Assembly (NCBI RefSeq): GCF_006228385.1
Contig: NZ_CP039852.1
Coordinates: forward strand, 3,178,001-3,242,000
Source: Salinimonas iocasae
GTDB lineage: Bacteria > Pseudomonadota > Gammaproteobacteria > Enterobacterales > Alteromonadaceae
Length of the DNA: 64,000 nucleotides
Reading direction: 5' to 3'
Part shown: in pieces, positions 37,185 to 45,970 of the stretch
Layout of the letters: the number at the start of each line of letters is the position of its first letter
Position numbering within the stretch: position 1 is the stretch's first letter
Notes under the pieces: generated by a model
Database searches by the model: none
The model's input: only the letters and a program-made list of their open reading frames with translations
What the model was told of the DNA's origin: nothing
Made by a program: the position numbers and the translations under genes

Positions 37185-38747
37185 ATGACAACCCTCGATT
37201 ACACCATCATCGCCAGCTATCTGATTGGGCTGTTATTACTGGGTGCGCTATACCGCAGACACGGTGGGGGCAATGATTACTTTTTGGCTGGGCGCGCCTT
37301 GTCATGGCCTGCGATAACATTATCAGTCATGGCGACTCAGCTTTCGGCTATAAGCTTTATTTCAGCCCCGGCTTTTGTCGGTATCAGGGAAGGTGGCGGA
37401 CTTATCTGGTTGTCCTATGAGCTGGCTTTGCCGGCTGCGGTTGCTATTATGCTGTGGCGTCTGTTGCCCTCATTGCACAAAGCTGGTGTAGTCAGCGTTT
37501 ATGACTATCTGGAGCGACGTTTTACCCGTTCAACACGATTGTTAATTAGCTTCGTATTCCAACTTAGCCGTTCATTTGCGACCGCGATAATGATTTACGC
37601 CATCTCTCTGATTTTACAGGGCACTATTGGCCTTAATCAGTATCACGCCATTGCGCTTATCGGGGTAATCACACTTATTTATTCAGCTATGGGCGGCATG
37701 CGCGCGGTGGTATACGGTGATGCGCTGCAAATGATACTGATTGTCAGTGGTGCTGCCATATGTCTGTTTGTAGGCCTTCAGGAAGCCGGTGGTTTCAGTA
37801 ATGTGCTTGCTCTGGTTGAGCCACAGCGGCTACAGGCTATCAATTTGGAGTCCGCCGGTTTTGCCGGGTCTGATTTCGGGCTGTTGCCTATGTTATTTGG
37901 CGGCATCATTCTTTATGCCTCTTATTATGGTTGTGATCAGTCTGAAGCGCAGCGAGCTTTGTCAACGCGCAGTCTCAGTGATTTGCGAAAGATGCTGGTT
38001 GCGGTCGCATTACTGCGCTTTCCCATCACCCTGCTCTATTGTGTTACCGGGCTGGTTATCGGCGTATTATTCTTAAACAACGCATCATTGATGGACCAGA
38101 TCCCTGATGGTAAGCCAGACTGGATGATGCCGATCTTTATTGTTGAGTACCTGCCCAGCGGATTAGTCGGCTTTCTGGTAGTCGCCATCATGGCAGCGGC
38201 AATGTCCTCATTAAGCTCTGCAATTAATAGTCTGGCGGCAGTGTCCGTGGAAGATATTTATCGCCTGAAAGGCCGGCGTCCGAAAAGCCATGAGTATGTG
38301 CGACAGGCTCGCCTGGCGGGTATCGGCTGGGGTATCGTTACCCTGGTGTTGTCCCTCTATGCCGGCGATATTGCCCCTACAGTCATAGAGGCAATCAATA
38401 AAATCGGCTCAGTATTCTATGGTCCCGTGCTGGCTACCTTTCTGCTGGGGATCCATACCCGCCGCACGTCTTCTCGTGCAGTCAATATCGGCCTGACTGC
38501 CGGAGTGGTCTGTAATATCCTGCTGTGGATTCTGGACATTCCGCTATTCTGGTTCTGGTGGAATGTCATTGGTTTTACTGTCACTGTTGTTGTCGCCCTG
38601 CTTATTGCATCAGTGCGCCCCGACGCTATTCCCAAAACATTACCTTCTGTGAAAGGTGCTGGCACATCACTGCTTGGCGCGCTGGTTTGCTGGTCATTTG
38701 TACTGCTTGGTTTAAGTATTATTATACCCATGATTTTAAAAGCCTGA
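37185..38747 (+). CDS. Sodium:solute symporter (SSS family)
   Basis: Inner-membrane sodium-coupled transporter, 520 residues with about 13 spans. SSS features are DYFLAGRALSWPAITLSVMA, TQLSAISFISAPAFV, YSAMGGMRAVVYGDALQMIL and AAAMSSLSSAINSLAAVSVEDI. It is the third gene of the dgcN-dgcA unit, so it probably imports the D-amino acid or acidic amino-acid derivative that the two enzymes use. The substrate cannot be read from the sequence. Confidence 0.88.
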   Translation: MTTLDYTIIASYLIGLLLLGALYRRHGGGNDYFLAGRALSWPAITLSVMATQLSAISFISAPAFVGIREGGGLIWLSYELALPAAVAIMLWRLLPSLHKAGVVSVYDYLERRFTRSTRLLISFVFQLSRSFATAIMIYAISLILQGTIGLNQYHAIALIGVITLIYSAMGGMRAVVYGDALQMILIVSGAAICLFVGLQEAGGFSNVLALVEPQRLQAINLESAGFAGSDFGLLPMLFGGIILYASYYGCDQSEAQRALSTRSLSDLRKMLVAVALLRFPITLLYCVTGLVIGVLFLNNASLMDQIPDGKPDWMMPIFIVEYLPSGLVGFLVVAIMAAAMSSLSSAINSLAAVSVEDIYRLKGRRPKSHEYVRQARLAGIGWGIVTLVLSLYAGDIAPTVIEAINKIGSVFYGPVLATFLLGIHTRRTSSRAVNIGLTAGVVCNILLWILDIPLFWFWWNVIGFTVTVVVALLIASVRPDAIPKTLPSVKGAGTSLLGALVCWSFVLLGLSIIIPMILKA

Positions 38748-38906
38748 CAGCTAAGAACCTTTTGCTGCCTGTCCAGCCTTTACATTACTTTGTAGTAAGT
38801 TGCTGAGTAGCGAGGACATCGGCCCTAAAATTAGACATATCTAATATATCGAACTATTTTTGTAGTTCAGCCTGTAATGTTGCAGGTCTGAAATGAGGAT
38901 ACGACG

Positions 38907-39362
38907 ATGAAGAAACACGTGATTGGAGGTGTCTTATTTTGTGTATTTAGTTTTTTAACTATTCAAAATGCCTATGCTGATGACCATCAACCCCCGTTTA
39001 AAGGCGGTAACTACTGGGAAGTAACCGGCATCAAGACTGAGGATGGCGCAGGTCTTAAATACAGCAAGTGGTTAGCTGCTGAGTGGCGTAAAAGCATGGA
39101 ATTTGCCGTTTCCAAGGGCTGGCTGGAAAGCTATACCGTGTTGTATAACGTACACGCCCGCGCTGATGAGCCGGACATCTATATTGTTCGTCAGTTCAAA
39201 GACTGGGCATCAGAAGATGAAAATGACAAGCGCCGTGGCGAGTATATGGAATGGGCCAAAAAAAGTATGGAAAAAATGGAAAACGAAAGTGGTGATCGTG
39301 CAGAATATCGCACAATCATGAGCACAGTATTGTTGCAGGAAATGCTTCCACGCAACGAGTAA
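38907..39362 (+). CDS. Small exported protein of unknown function
   Basis: 151 residues with a clear signal peptide (VIGGVLFCVFSFLTIQNAYA) and a mature part of about 125 residues rich in Trp, Lys and Glu (YWEVTGIKTEDGAGLKYSKW, YIVRQFKDWASEDENDKRRG). The ATG follows GAGG by eight bases, and a small hairpin GAACTA-N5-TAGTTC-like lies upstream, so I take the gene as real. The alternation of strands and helices recalls a dimeric alpha-beta barrel, but I recognise no family. It stands alone between the symporter and tpm. Confidence 0.65.
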   Translation: MKKHVIGGVLFCVFSFLTIQNAYADDHQPPFKGGNYWEVTGIKTEDGAGLKYSKWLAAEWRKSMEFAVSKGWLESYTVLYNVHARADEPDIYIVRQFKDWASEDENDKRRGEYMEWAKKSMEKMENESGDRAEYRTIMSTVLLQEMLPRNE

Positions 39363-39530
39363 GTCATTTCTTTTACCATATGCAGGAGCCTTGCAGTACC
39401 TGCCTCCCCCAAATCGCACTGTAACGCTGAGACTCCGCCTCCATTTCACTTCGATAAGCTATTTTATCTGCGATCTTCAGCCAGTGGTAAAATCGCGCTA
39501 TCCTCATCGGAGATTGATAAGGAGCGCAAG

Positions 39531-40172
39531 ATGGAAGCAACATTCTGGCACAACAAATGGGAAACCAATGAGATTGGCTTTCACGAAAAAGAGTATAATC
39601 CGGGCCTGACTCGGCATTTTAGTGGCCTTGATTTACCTTCCGGTAGTCGGGTATTTGTTCCGCTTTGCGGTAAAACCCGGGATATTCACTGGCTGCTTAA
39701 AGAAGGGTTTAAAGTTGTCGGTGCTGAGCTTAGCGAACTCGCCGTTAAACAGCTTTTTGAAGAATTACAGACCCAACCCGCGGTAGAGGATACAGCATCC
39801 GGAAAAATCTATACCGCCCCCGGCATTCAGGTATTCACCGGTGATATTTTTCAGCTGACCGGTAACAGCATCGGGCGCATAGATGGCATATATGACCGTG
39901 CGGCCCTGGTCGCCCTGCCTGATTCAATGCGAAAAAAATATACTGAACATTTGCGAGCTATCACCGATACCGCACCTCAGCTTGTGATCACTTTCACCTA
40001 TGACCAGGCTCATATGGATGGACCGCCTTTCAGTGTCCCCGCTGCTGAGATTGAGACTTTCTATGCGCCCTTCTATCAGCTTAAACAAGTTCAGGACTCA
40101 GAGGTAAAAGGCGGGTTAAAAGGTCAGTGCGAAGCAAGGATTAATGTGTGGCAATTAATTGAGAAAGCCTAA
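39531..40172 (+). CDS. tpm: Thiopurine S-methyltransferase family protein
   Basis: SAM-dependent methyltransferase of 213 residues, typical of bacterial TPMT proteins linked to resistance to tellurite and selenium compounds. It starts MEATFWHNKWETNEIGFHEK and shows VFVPLCGKTRDIHWLLKEG (SAM-binding loop), VVGAELSELAV, IYDRAALVALP and ITFTYDQAHMDGPPFSV. AGGAG lies seven bases before the ATG. Single gene. Confidence 0.93.
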   Translation: MEATFWHNKWETNEIGFHEKEYNPGLTRHFSGLDLPSGSRVFVPLCGKTRDIHWLLKEGFKVVGAELSELAVKQLFEELQTQPAVEDTASGKIYTAPGIQVFTGDIFQLTGNSIGRIDGIYDRAALVALPDSMRKKYTEHLRAITDTAPQLVITFTYDQAHMDGPPFSVPAAEIETFYAPFYQLKQVQDSEVKGGLKGQCEARINVWQLIEKA

Positions 40173-40288
40173 GTTCGTCTTATTGAAACGTTTTATCCCA
40201 AAACTTGATATTTCTTTGCTGAACCGAAACGGTACTGTCTGATTATCAATGTGTGACAAATCACAGATTAATCAAAAGGAAATACTGG

Positions 40289-40873
40289 ATGAAAGTAATG
40301 AATAAACCGCTTCTGGCGGCTGCAATGTCTGCAGTGCTTATGACACCTGCCGCTTTCGCTGAGTCTACAACGTATAACATTGACCCGGACCATACCAGCG
40401 TTATTGCAAGCTGGAGCCACTTTGGTTTTTCCAATCCAACTGCAACGTTTGACGATGCATCGGGCACCATTACCTTTGACGATGAAGATGCCAGCGCATC
40501 AAGTATCAATGTCACTATTCCGGTAGATACTGTCGATTCTTACGTGAAAAAGCTCACCAATGAATTCATGAACGAAGAGTATTTCAATGTTGATGAGTAC
40601 CCTGAAGCGACATTCAAAAGTACCCGCGTTGAAGAAGCCGGTAACGATGAATATAAAGTGCATGGCGATCTGACCATCAAAGGCACAACAAAACCGGTTA
40701 CTTTTGATGTGACACTGAACAAGCAGGGTCAGCATCCGATGACGAAAAAGCAGGCCATTGGCTTTGACGCAACGACAACCATCATGCGTTCAGATTTTGG
40801 TATCGATAAGTACGTACCGAATGTTTCTGATGAAGTCATGCTGCGTATTACCACCGAAGCGCAGGCAAAATAG
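40289..40873 (+). CDS. YceI-family periplasmic lipid-binding protein
   Basis: Exported lipocalin-like beta-barrel (194 residues) that binds polyisoprenoid-type lipids. Signal peptide LLAAAMSAVLMTPAAFAES, then YNIDPDHTSVIASWSHFGFS, IPVDTVDSYVKKLTNEFMNE, FNVDEYPEATFKST and the closing GIDKYVPNVSDEVML. The ATG at 40289 has AAAGGA upstream; a 12-codon in-frame extension was discarded. No cytochrome b561 partner gene is present. Confidence 0.92.
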   Translation: MKVMNKPLLAAAMSAVLMTPAAFAESTTYNIDPDHTSVIASWSHFGFSNPTATFDDASGTITFDDEDASASSINVTIPVDTVDSYVKKLTNEFMNEEYFNVDEYPEATFKSTRVEEAGNDEYKVHGDLTIKGTTKPVTFDVTLNKQGQHPMTKKQAIGFDATTTIMRSDFGIDKYVPNVSDEVMLRITTEAQAK

Positions 40874-41026
40874 TTGTATTAACGCGCGGCACCCGCCGCG
40901 CGATACTTTCCCCAATCGCCAAATCAGGGCAATTGTTCCGGCCTGAGCGCCATTCGCCAATTGTGAACCACCCTTCCCTCTGGTAGCGTTATACCCCTGT
41001 TTTAGAAAAAATAGAGAATTCCGGTT

Positions 41027-41794
41027 GTGTTTGAATTAGCCGCTTTCAGCTTAAAGGGCAATGTAAGTGACGCCGAGTGGAAAACCCGGGTCGATCTGGC
41101 AGCCTGTTATCGTCTGGTCGCTGACATGGGATGGGGAGATCTGATTTACACGCATATCTCAGCGAAAGTACCTGATACCGAGTACTATCTGGTTAACGCG
41201 TTCGGACTCACCTTTGACGAGGTCACTGCCTCAAACCTGGTGAAAGTCGACTTGCAGGGTAATATCCAGGATGACACGCCCTATGCTATCAACCCTGCTG
41301 GGTTTACTATCCATAGCGCTATTCACGAAGCGCGCAGCGATGCCAAATGCATTGTGCATCTGCACACAAAAGCCACCATCACCGTGGCATCACTTAAAGG
41401 TGGGCTTCAGCCGTGGAGTCAGTATTCATTGTTCTCTTTGCCTTCATTAAGTTATCACGATTATGAAGGGCTGGCTGTGAACGATGATGAACGGGTACGT
41501 CTGCAGCAAAACCTGGGTGACACCAACCACATGCTGCTGCCTAATCATGGTGGCCTGACACTTGGTACAACAGTGGGCGATGCCTTTATGCGGTTTTATG
41601 ACTTGCAACGCGCCTGTGAAATTCAGGTAGAACTCATGAATTCAGGGCGCGAGGTTATCCCTGTTCCACAATCTATTGTCGATGGTATTTATGATCAGGC
41701 CAGTAAAGTGCACTCTGGCCAGACCGGTGGACAGAAAGCCTGGCCAGCGATGCTAAGAAAAGTATGGAAGATGGACCCCGGGTTTTGCGAATAA
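41027..41794 (+). CDS. Class II aldolase/adducin-family protein
   Basis: 255 residues with the class II aldolase fold: RVDLAACYRLVADMGWGDLI-YTHISAKVP at the N-terminus, metal-binding IVHLHTKAT (about residue 110-116) and LLPNHGGLTLG (about 190). The family covers sugar-phosphate aldolases and also proteins of unknown activity. GTG start at 41027 with only a weak ribosome binding site. It lies 23 bases before the enolase-superfamily gene, and the two are probably co-transcribed. It could cleave a keto-deoxy sugar acid made by its neighbours; the substrate is unknown. Confidence 0.85.
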   Translation: MFELAAFSLKGNVSDAEWKTRVDLAACYRLVADMGWGDLIYTHISAKVPDTEYYLVNAFGLTFDEVTASNLVKVDLQGNIQDDTPYAINPAGFTIHSAIHEARSDAKCIVHLHTKATITVASLKGGLQPWSQYSLFSLPSLSYHDYEGLAVNDDERVRLQQNLGDTNHMLLPNHGGLTLGTTVGDAFMRFYDLQRACEIQVELMNSGREVIPVPQSIVDGIYDQASKVHSGQTGGQKAWPAMLRKVWKMDPGFCE

Positions 41795-41817
41795 CGCCCA
41801 GTAATACAGGATAAAAA

Positions 41818-43002
41818 ATGAAAGTTACCAAAGTAGAAATTTTTGATATTGAATGTCCGGATCGTCCGCCATGGAACCCTGTGTTTGTCAGAGTCTACAC
41901 AGATGAGGGCATTACCGGTGTAGGTGAGGCTGGTCTGGCCTATGATTTGGGTCATAGTGCTGCTGCGCATATGATTAAAGAGATTGCCGAAGCCATGTTG
42001 ATTGGCTGGAACCCGTTTAATACCGAGCACCTGTGGAGTCGCATGTTGCGGGAAAGCTTCTGGGGACTGGGCGGCGGCCCTGTCATATATGCAGCTATGA
42101 GCGCCATTGACACCGCGCTGTGGGATATCCGCGCACGAGCGCTTAACGTGCCCGTATATGACCTGCTCGGTGGTCGCACCAACGATAAACTTCGCTGTTA
42201 CGCTAGTCAGCTTCAGTTTGACTGGGATAAAGACATTACCAAACTGAATGCGCCTGAAGAGTACGGTCGCGCGGCGGAAAAAGCCATGGCCGAGGGCTAC
42301 GATGCCATCAAGGTTGACCCGATTGTTTATGATAAAGACGGCGTTACCCATTTTGATCGCACTAAGCTGTTCACCAAATCAGAAATGAAACTGTTCCGCG
42401 CCAGATTGCAGGCTATCCGCGATGCTATGGGCGATGAAGGCGACATTATATTTGAATGTCATAGCTTACTGGGCGCCTCAACCGCCATTCAACTGGCTGA
42501 TATTGTTGAAGACATAGGCTGTTTGTATTACGAAGAACCTGTGAATTATCTTAACGCCAAGCTACATGACAAAGTCGCCCGTCGTGTGAATGTGCCAATC
42601 GCAGGCGGAGAGAGGTTATATAACCGTTGGGATATCCGCCCGTATCTGGAAGATCAGTCACTGGATGTATTACAGCCCGATGTTGGTTTGTGTGGTGGCT
42701 TCACTGAAACGAAAAAAGTCTGTGATTATGCGGACATTTACGATGTGCGTATACAAGCCCATGTGTGTGGCGGACCGGTGGCTACTGCAGCTGCCCTGCA
42801 CCTGGAAACTGCCATTCCAAACTTTCTGATACATGAGCATCATACCTATGCCACGAAACACTGGAACCGTGAATTATGTATACAGGATTTCCAGCCTGAA
42901 AATGGCTACATCAGCGCACCGGACACGCCGGGACTGGGCATTGAGCTGAACGACGACATTGTTTATCGCTCACCTTATATGACGATTACGTCACTGAAAT
43001 AA
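41818..43002 (+). CDS. Mandelate racemase/muconate-lactonizing family sugar-acid dehydratase
   Basis: 394 residues of the enolase superfamily. Capping domain 1-125 (VFVRVYTDEGITGVGEAGLA), barrel with YDAIKVDPIVYD, FECHSLLGA, LYYEEPVNYLN and PIAGGERLYNRWD as successive metal- and base-bearing strands, then QAHVCGGPVATAAALHLETA. The arrangement resembles the galactonate/mannonate-type dehydratases. With the adjacent class II aldolase and the lactonase-like and SDR genes behind, it would dehydrate a sugar acid, but the actual substrate is not determinable here. ATG 41818; the gene ends before a strong bidirectional terminator. Confidence 0.88.
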   Translation: MKVTKVEIFDIECPDRPPWNPVFVRVYTDEGITGVGEAGLAYDLGHSAAAHMIKEIAEAMLIGWNPFNTEHLWSRMLRESFWGLGGGPVIYAAMSAIDTALWDIRARALNVPVYDLLGGRTNDKLRCYASQLQFDWDKDITKLNAPEEYGRAAEKAMAEGYDAIKVDPIVYDKDGVTHFDRTKLFTKSEMKLFRARLQAIRDAMGDEGDIIFECHSLLGASTAIQLADIVEDIGCLYYEEPVNYLNAKLHDKVARRVNVPIAGGERLYNRWDIRPYLEDQSLDVLQPDVGLCGGFTETKKVCDYADIYDVRIQAHVCGGPVATAAALHLETAIPNFLIHEHHTYATKHWNRELCIQDFQPENGYISAPDTPGLGIELNDDIVYRSPYMTITSLK

Positions 43003-43029
43003 CGCTATTTAAGATAAGGCATACCATTC

Positions 43030-43057
43030 AAAAAGGGAGTGACTACTCCCTTTTTTT
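43030..43057. terminator. Bidirectional terminator
   Basis: Stem AAAAAGGGAGT-GACT-ACTCCCTTTTT with a further T-run, between the dehydratase gene (+) and the DUF3750 gene (-), whose stop codon it overlaps. Confidence 0.93.
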
Positions 43058-43589
43058 AGTCGTCAGCATAGCCACTGCCGATAGCCCTAAATGGCATTTC
43101 CAGCCCCAACTCGGGCACTTGCCGGGCGACCCATGCCGGAAACGTATTGCTGTTGGGACCGGGAAATACCTGATACTCGTCAGCCCAGGGATACGCATCT
43201 ACTGCCTGCTCAATATCAGGAATGAGCGAAGCCGCCTTATCCCCCGTTAATGACAGTATTTTTTCTGGCTTTGCGCCATACCAGAATCTGTCAGGTGTAC
43301 TGGTACGGTAAGATTTGAGTGCAGGCAGCCCACGATCTGTACGCCAGCCCACGACCTCATAGACGGTATAGTCCTGCGCATCCGGTGCTTTTGTAGCAAT
43401 CCAGGTATGCACAGCAAACCAGCCTTTCCAACTGAATGCATCAGCCGCGTACACCTCAATAACAGCCTGAGGAGTTTTAGAAGGCTCCGGCGCAATGCCC
43501 GCCGGTTCGCGACTTGCAGTACGCCAGTCACCACTGGAGCACCCAGTGATGAGACCTGTGAAAAAAACTATAAGAATATATTTGTGCAT
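43056..43589 (-). CDS. DUF3750 lipoprotein
   Basis: 177 residues from the ATG at 43589: lipoprotein signal IVFFTGLITGCSSG (Cys about 17), then the DUF3750 core EVYAADAFSWKGWFAVHTWI, TVYEVVGWRT, YPWADEYQVFPGPNSNTF and the C-terminal PFRAIGSGYADD. The family is found in many proteobacteria and its function is unknown. The core with a Trp/His-rich groove and an invariant PNSNTF suggests an envelope enzyme. A 14-codon upstream extension was not used because it disrupts the signal peptide. Confidence 0.85.
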   Translation of the reverse strand: MHKYILIVFFTGLITGCSSGDWRTASREPAGIAPEPSKTPQAVIEVYAADAFSWKGWFAVHTWIATKAPDAQDYTVYEVVGWRTDRGLPALKSYRTSTPDRFWYGAKPEKILSLTGDKAASLIPDIEQAVDAYPWADEYQVFPGPNSNTFPAWVARQVPELGLEMPFRAIGSGYADD

Positions 43590-43672
43590 AAGCTCGGCCT
43601 GCGTGGTAATACACTTTTTACGCAGCAACATACTGACTGGTTGTTACTGATTTTTAATCTGGTTGAGACTGG

Positions 43673-44521
43673 CTAAAAGCGATACCAGCGATGGGCGTTC
43701 TCATTCAAAAGTGCGCTCAGGTGCACTGCAGGAAGACTATTAACCAGGCGCTGCCAGTAAGCAGGATAGTCACAACTAAACAGACACAGCGGAAAATTGC
43801 TGCCCAGCATGACCCGCTGCATACCAAATAACGTGATAAGCGTGTCGATAATGTCAGCCACCTGACCTGTGTTCCACTGCCGCGTCGAGCCCATCATTTC
43901 CCACCCCGACGCCTTGATTGCCACATTCGGATTTTGCGCCAGATGCTGCAGACTATCTCGCCATACAGGATCATCCACCGTCTCACCAGGTATCATACCG
44001 GCGTGGTTGATAATACATTTGACACCGGTTGTATTCAGAACGTGAAGCAGGGCGCGAGTAGCCTGGCTGTCACTGGCAGAAAATTGCGCTTCAAAATGCC
44101 AGCCTCTTTTTGCTAACCGCTTAAAACTTTCAAGCGTACGAGGATGATTGAGTACAGACACCGCCTGCTCATCAAGAATATGCCGTATACCACAAACACT
44201 ATGTAATTCCGCCAGTTTAGCCAGCGTATCTGAAAAATTGGCGTCGGTAATATCAGCCCCGGCAACTGTCCGTAACGGCAGTGAAGCCGAGTGCTCCAGG
44301 TATTCAATCTCACGCCACGGCATGTTGTTGTCATACCCTGCCTCAATATGAACGATACCGCTTAAGTGAACAGGGTCGGTCAGGCTGATGTCCTGTTGAG
44401 AAAATGAGCGCCTGATGAGGTGTTTATCAGGCCAGTGAGGTGCATTTTCGGCTTGCAGCCAGTGATACTCACCTTTTTCAAGGTCGAACAAGTGTACGTG
44501 TGAATCAATTAACGGATACAT
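43673..44521 (-). CDS. Amidohydrolase-family lactonase-like protein (COG3618)
   Basis: 282 residues of the amidohydrolase-2 fold: N-terminal metal motif LIDSHVHLFD, then YHWLQAENAPHW, VHIEAGYD, CIINHAGMIPGE and VMLGSNFPLCLF. Members of this group hydrolyse sugar lactones such as L-fucono- or L-rhamnonolactone. Its ATG overlaps the SDR stop by one base (TGATG), so dehydrogenase and lactonase are coupled, the order expected for oxidation of a free sugar to its lactone and then to the sugar acid. Which sugar is unknown. Confidence 0.83.
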   Translation of the reverse strand: MYPLIDSHVHLFDLEKGEYHWLQAENAPHWPDKHLIRRSFSQQDISLTDPVHLSGIVHIEAGYDNNMPWREIEYLEHSASLPLRTVAGADITDANFSDTLAKLAELHSVCGIRHILDEQAVSVLNHPRTLESFKRLAKRGWHFEAQFSASDSQATRALLHVLNTTGVKCIINHAGMIPGETVDDPVWRDSLQHLAQNPNVAIKASGWEMMGSTRQWNTGQVADIIDTLITLFGMQRVMLGSNFPLCLFSCDYPAYWQRLVNSLPAVHLSALLNENAHRWYRF

Positions 44522-45270
44522 CAACGCGCAGTGTAGCCCCCATCGATAACCTGCAGGCTACCGGTAATAAACGCAGACTTTCCACCCGCCAGAAATAATA
44601 CCAGTTCTGCAACTTCTTCTGGCTGGCCTAAGCGACCAAGGGGCTGCTGTGAAGCTTCGTCAGCTACCACGTCATCCTTATTTGCCCCTGACTTTTCAAC
44701 ATAACGATTAATGGCATTATGAAACAGCGGGGTCTCGATGGTGCCAGGACAAACAGCATTGGCCCGGATGCGGTATTCGGCATAGTCCAACGCCGTCGTT
44801 TTCACCATAGATGCGAGTGCGGCTTTTGACAGATTGTAAGCAAATGAACCCGGCTTACCCACCAGGCTTTGATCAGATCCCATAACAACAATTGCGCCCT
44901 CGCGCTGTGACTTCATTACCGGAAGTACGGATTGAATGGCGGCATAGGCACCTTTCACATTGATAGCAAAAACGCGGTCCAGCTCCGCCTCGCTGGTTTG
45001 CTCAATAGTGCCGGAAAAGTGAATGCCAGCATTGGATACCAGCGCATCAATACGTGAAGCCTGCTCAACTACCCGACTTATGCACTGCCTGACCTGTTCA
45101 GTATCAGCCACATCGCACTGAAGCCACTGACCATGCTCCACCGGACGAGCAAAATCTTCCAAATCCAGATTGAACACCCGATAGCCATTTGCCGACATTT
45201 TCTCGCTGACAGCCAGCCCGATTCCCTGGCTCCCGCCAGTTACCACACACACCGGAGATACGTAGGACAT
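44521..45270 (-). CDS. SDR-family sugar dehydrogenase-like oxidoreductase
   Basis: NAD(P)-dependent short-chain dehydrogenase, 249 residues. Cofactor loop VVTGGSQGIGLAVSE, NAGIHFSG, catalytic region with VVMGSDQSLVGK (Ser), SFAYNLSKAAL (Tyr-x-x-x-Lys) and VCPGTIETPLF. All catalytic residues are present. ATG 45270 follows AAGGG; the GTG two codons upstream is less likely. It is the first gene of a two-gene unit with the lactonase-like protein, and diverges from the Dabb gene across a 194-base gap with inverted repeats. Confidence 0.88.
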   Translation of the reverse strand: MSYVSPVCVVTGGSQGIGLAVSEKMSANGYRVFNLDLEDFARPVEHGQWLQCDVADTEQVRQCISRVVEQASRIDALVSNAGIHFSGTIEQTSEAELDRVFAINVKGAYAAIQSVLPVMKSQREGAIVVMGSDQSLVGKPGSFAYNLSKAALASMVKTTALDYAEYRIRANAVCPGTIETPLFHNAINRYVEKSGANKDDVVADEASQQPLGRLGQPEEVAELVLFLAGGKSAFITGSLQVIDGGYTAR

Positions 45271-45302
45271 TGCCACCCTTTTTAGGTTAAAAATTTTCGC
45301 TC

Positions 45303-45358
45303 AAGCATGACCAACGCATGCTTAAAAAGCAAGTGTGGTGACACTGGATAGCACTTGC
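45303..45358. promoter_or_regulatory. Inverted repeats between SDR and Dabb genes
   Basis: Two imperfectly nested symmetric elements: AAGCATG-N7-CATGCTT (45303-45323) and GCAAGTG-N16-CACTTGC (45329-45358). Their position between divergent genes makes them candidate operators for an unlinked regulator of the sugar-acid genes; no regulator gene is adjacent. Confidence 0.45.
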
Positions 45359-45464
45359 GAAAGAGTTGGTATATTGTGGCTTAAGCGAATCACAACCTGC
45401 TTGATGCTAAAGCAACTTCCTATAGGTGGTTCGCTATCGTTTATATGACACAAAGGAATTGCCT

Positions 45465-45890
45465 ATGAAACACCCAGCCAGACGAAAATTTTTATCATTC
45501 GCCGGTATGGCAGCCGGGTCAATATGTGCCGCCACCGCGTTGCCGGTGAGCGCACACGGCTCCTCTTCCTGTAAAGGTGTGTCGTCGGTGGTTCATATGG
45601 TGTATTTCTGGCTTAATAATCCTGACTCCGCCGAGGACCGGGAATCTTTGGTGAAGGGTTTAAACAGCTTACGTGAGATTAAACATATCCAGGCCCTGCA
45701 TGTGGGTGTGCCTGCTGCTACTGAGTCACGGGATGTCATTGACTCTAGTTATCAGGTATCTGAAATGATGATGTTTGACAGTATTGAAGATCAGAACGCT
45801 TACCAGAGCCATCCACTTCACAAAAAATTTATTGAAGATTACAGCCACCTGTGGAAAAAGGTGGTGGTATACGATTCTGTCAGCGCGTAA
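45465..45890 (+). CDS. Dabb (stress-responsive alpha/beta barrel) protein with Tat signal
   Basis: 141 residues. The N-terminus ARRKFLSFAGMAAGS with a hydrophobic stretch ending in SAHG is a twin-arginine export signal. The mature part is one Dabb domain (VVHMVYFWLNNPDSAEDRES, LHVGVPAATESRDVIDSSYQ, HPLHKKFIEDYSHLWKKV). Cytoplasmic Dabb proteins are common, while Tat-exported versions are found next to sugar-degradation genes in marine bacteria; their activity is unknown. ATG 45465 has AAAGGA upstream. Divergent from the SDR gene. Confidence 0.87.
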   Translation: MKHPARRKFLSFAGMAAGSICAATALPVSAHGSSSCKGVSSVVHMVYFWLNNPDSAEDRESLVKGLNSLREIKHIQALHVGVPAATESRDVIDSSYQVSEMMMFDSIEDQNAYQSHPLHKKFIEDYSHLWKKVVVYDSVSA

Positions 45891-45931
45891 CTGGCTTGTA
45901 CCTATTCAACGGCCTGCAAATGATCAAGTAA

Positions 45932-45960
45932 ACTGAGCGGCGTCGAAACTGCCGCTCAGT
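45932..45960. terminator. Hairpin between convergent Dabb and serine hydrolase genes
   Basis: Ten-base perfect arms ACTGAGCGGC and GCCGCTCAGT with a nine-base loop; no T-run, so termination strength is uncertain. Confidence 0.55.
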
Positions 45961-45970
45961 GCCATAACGT

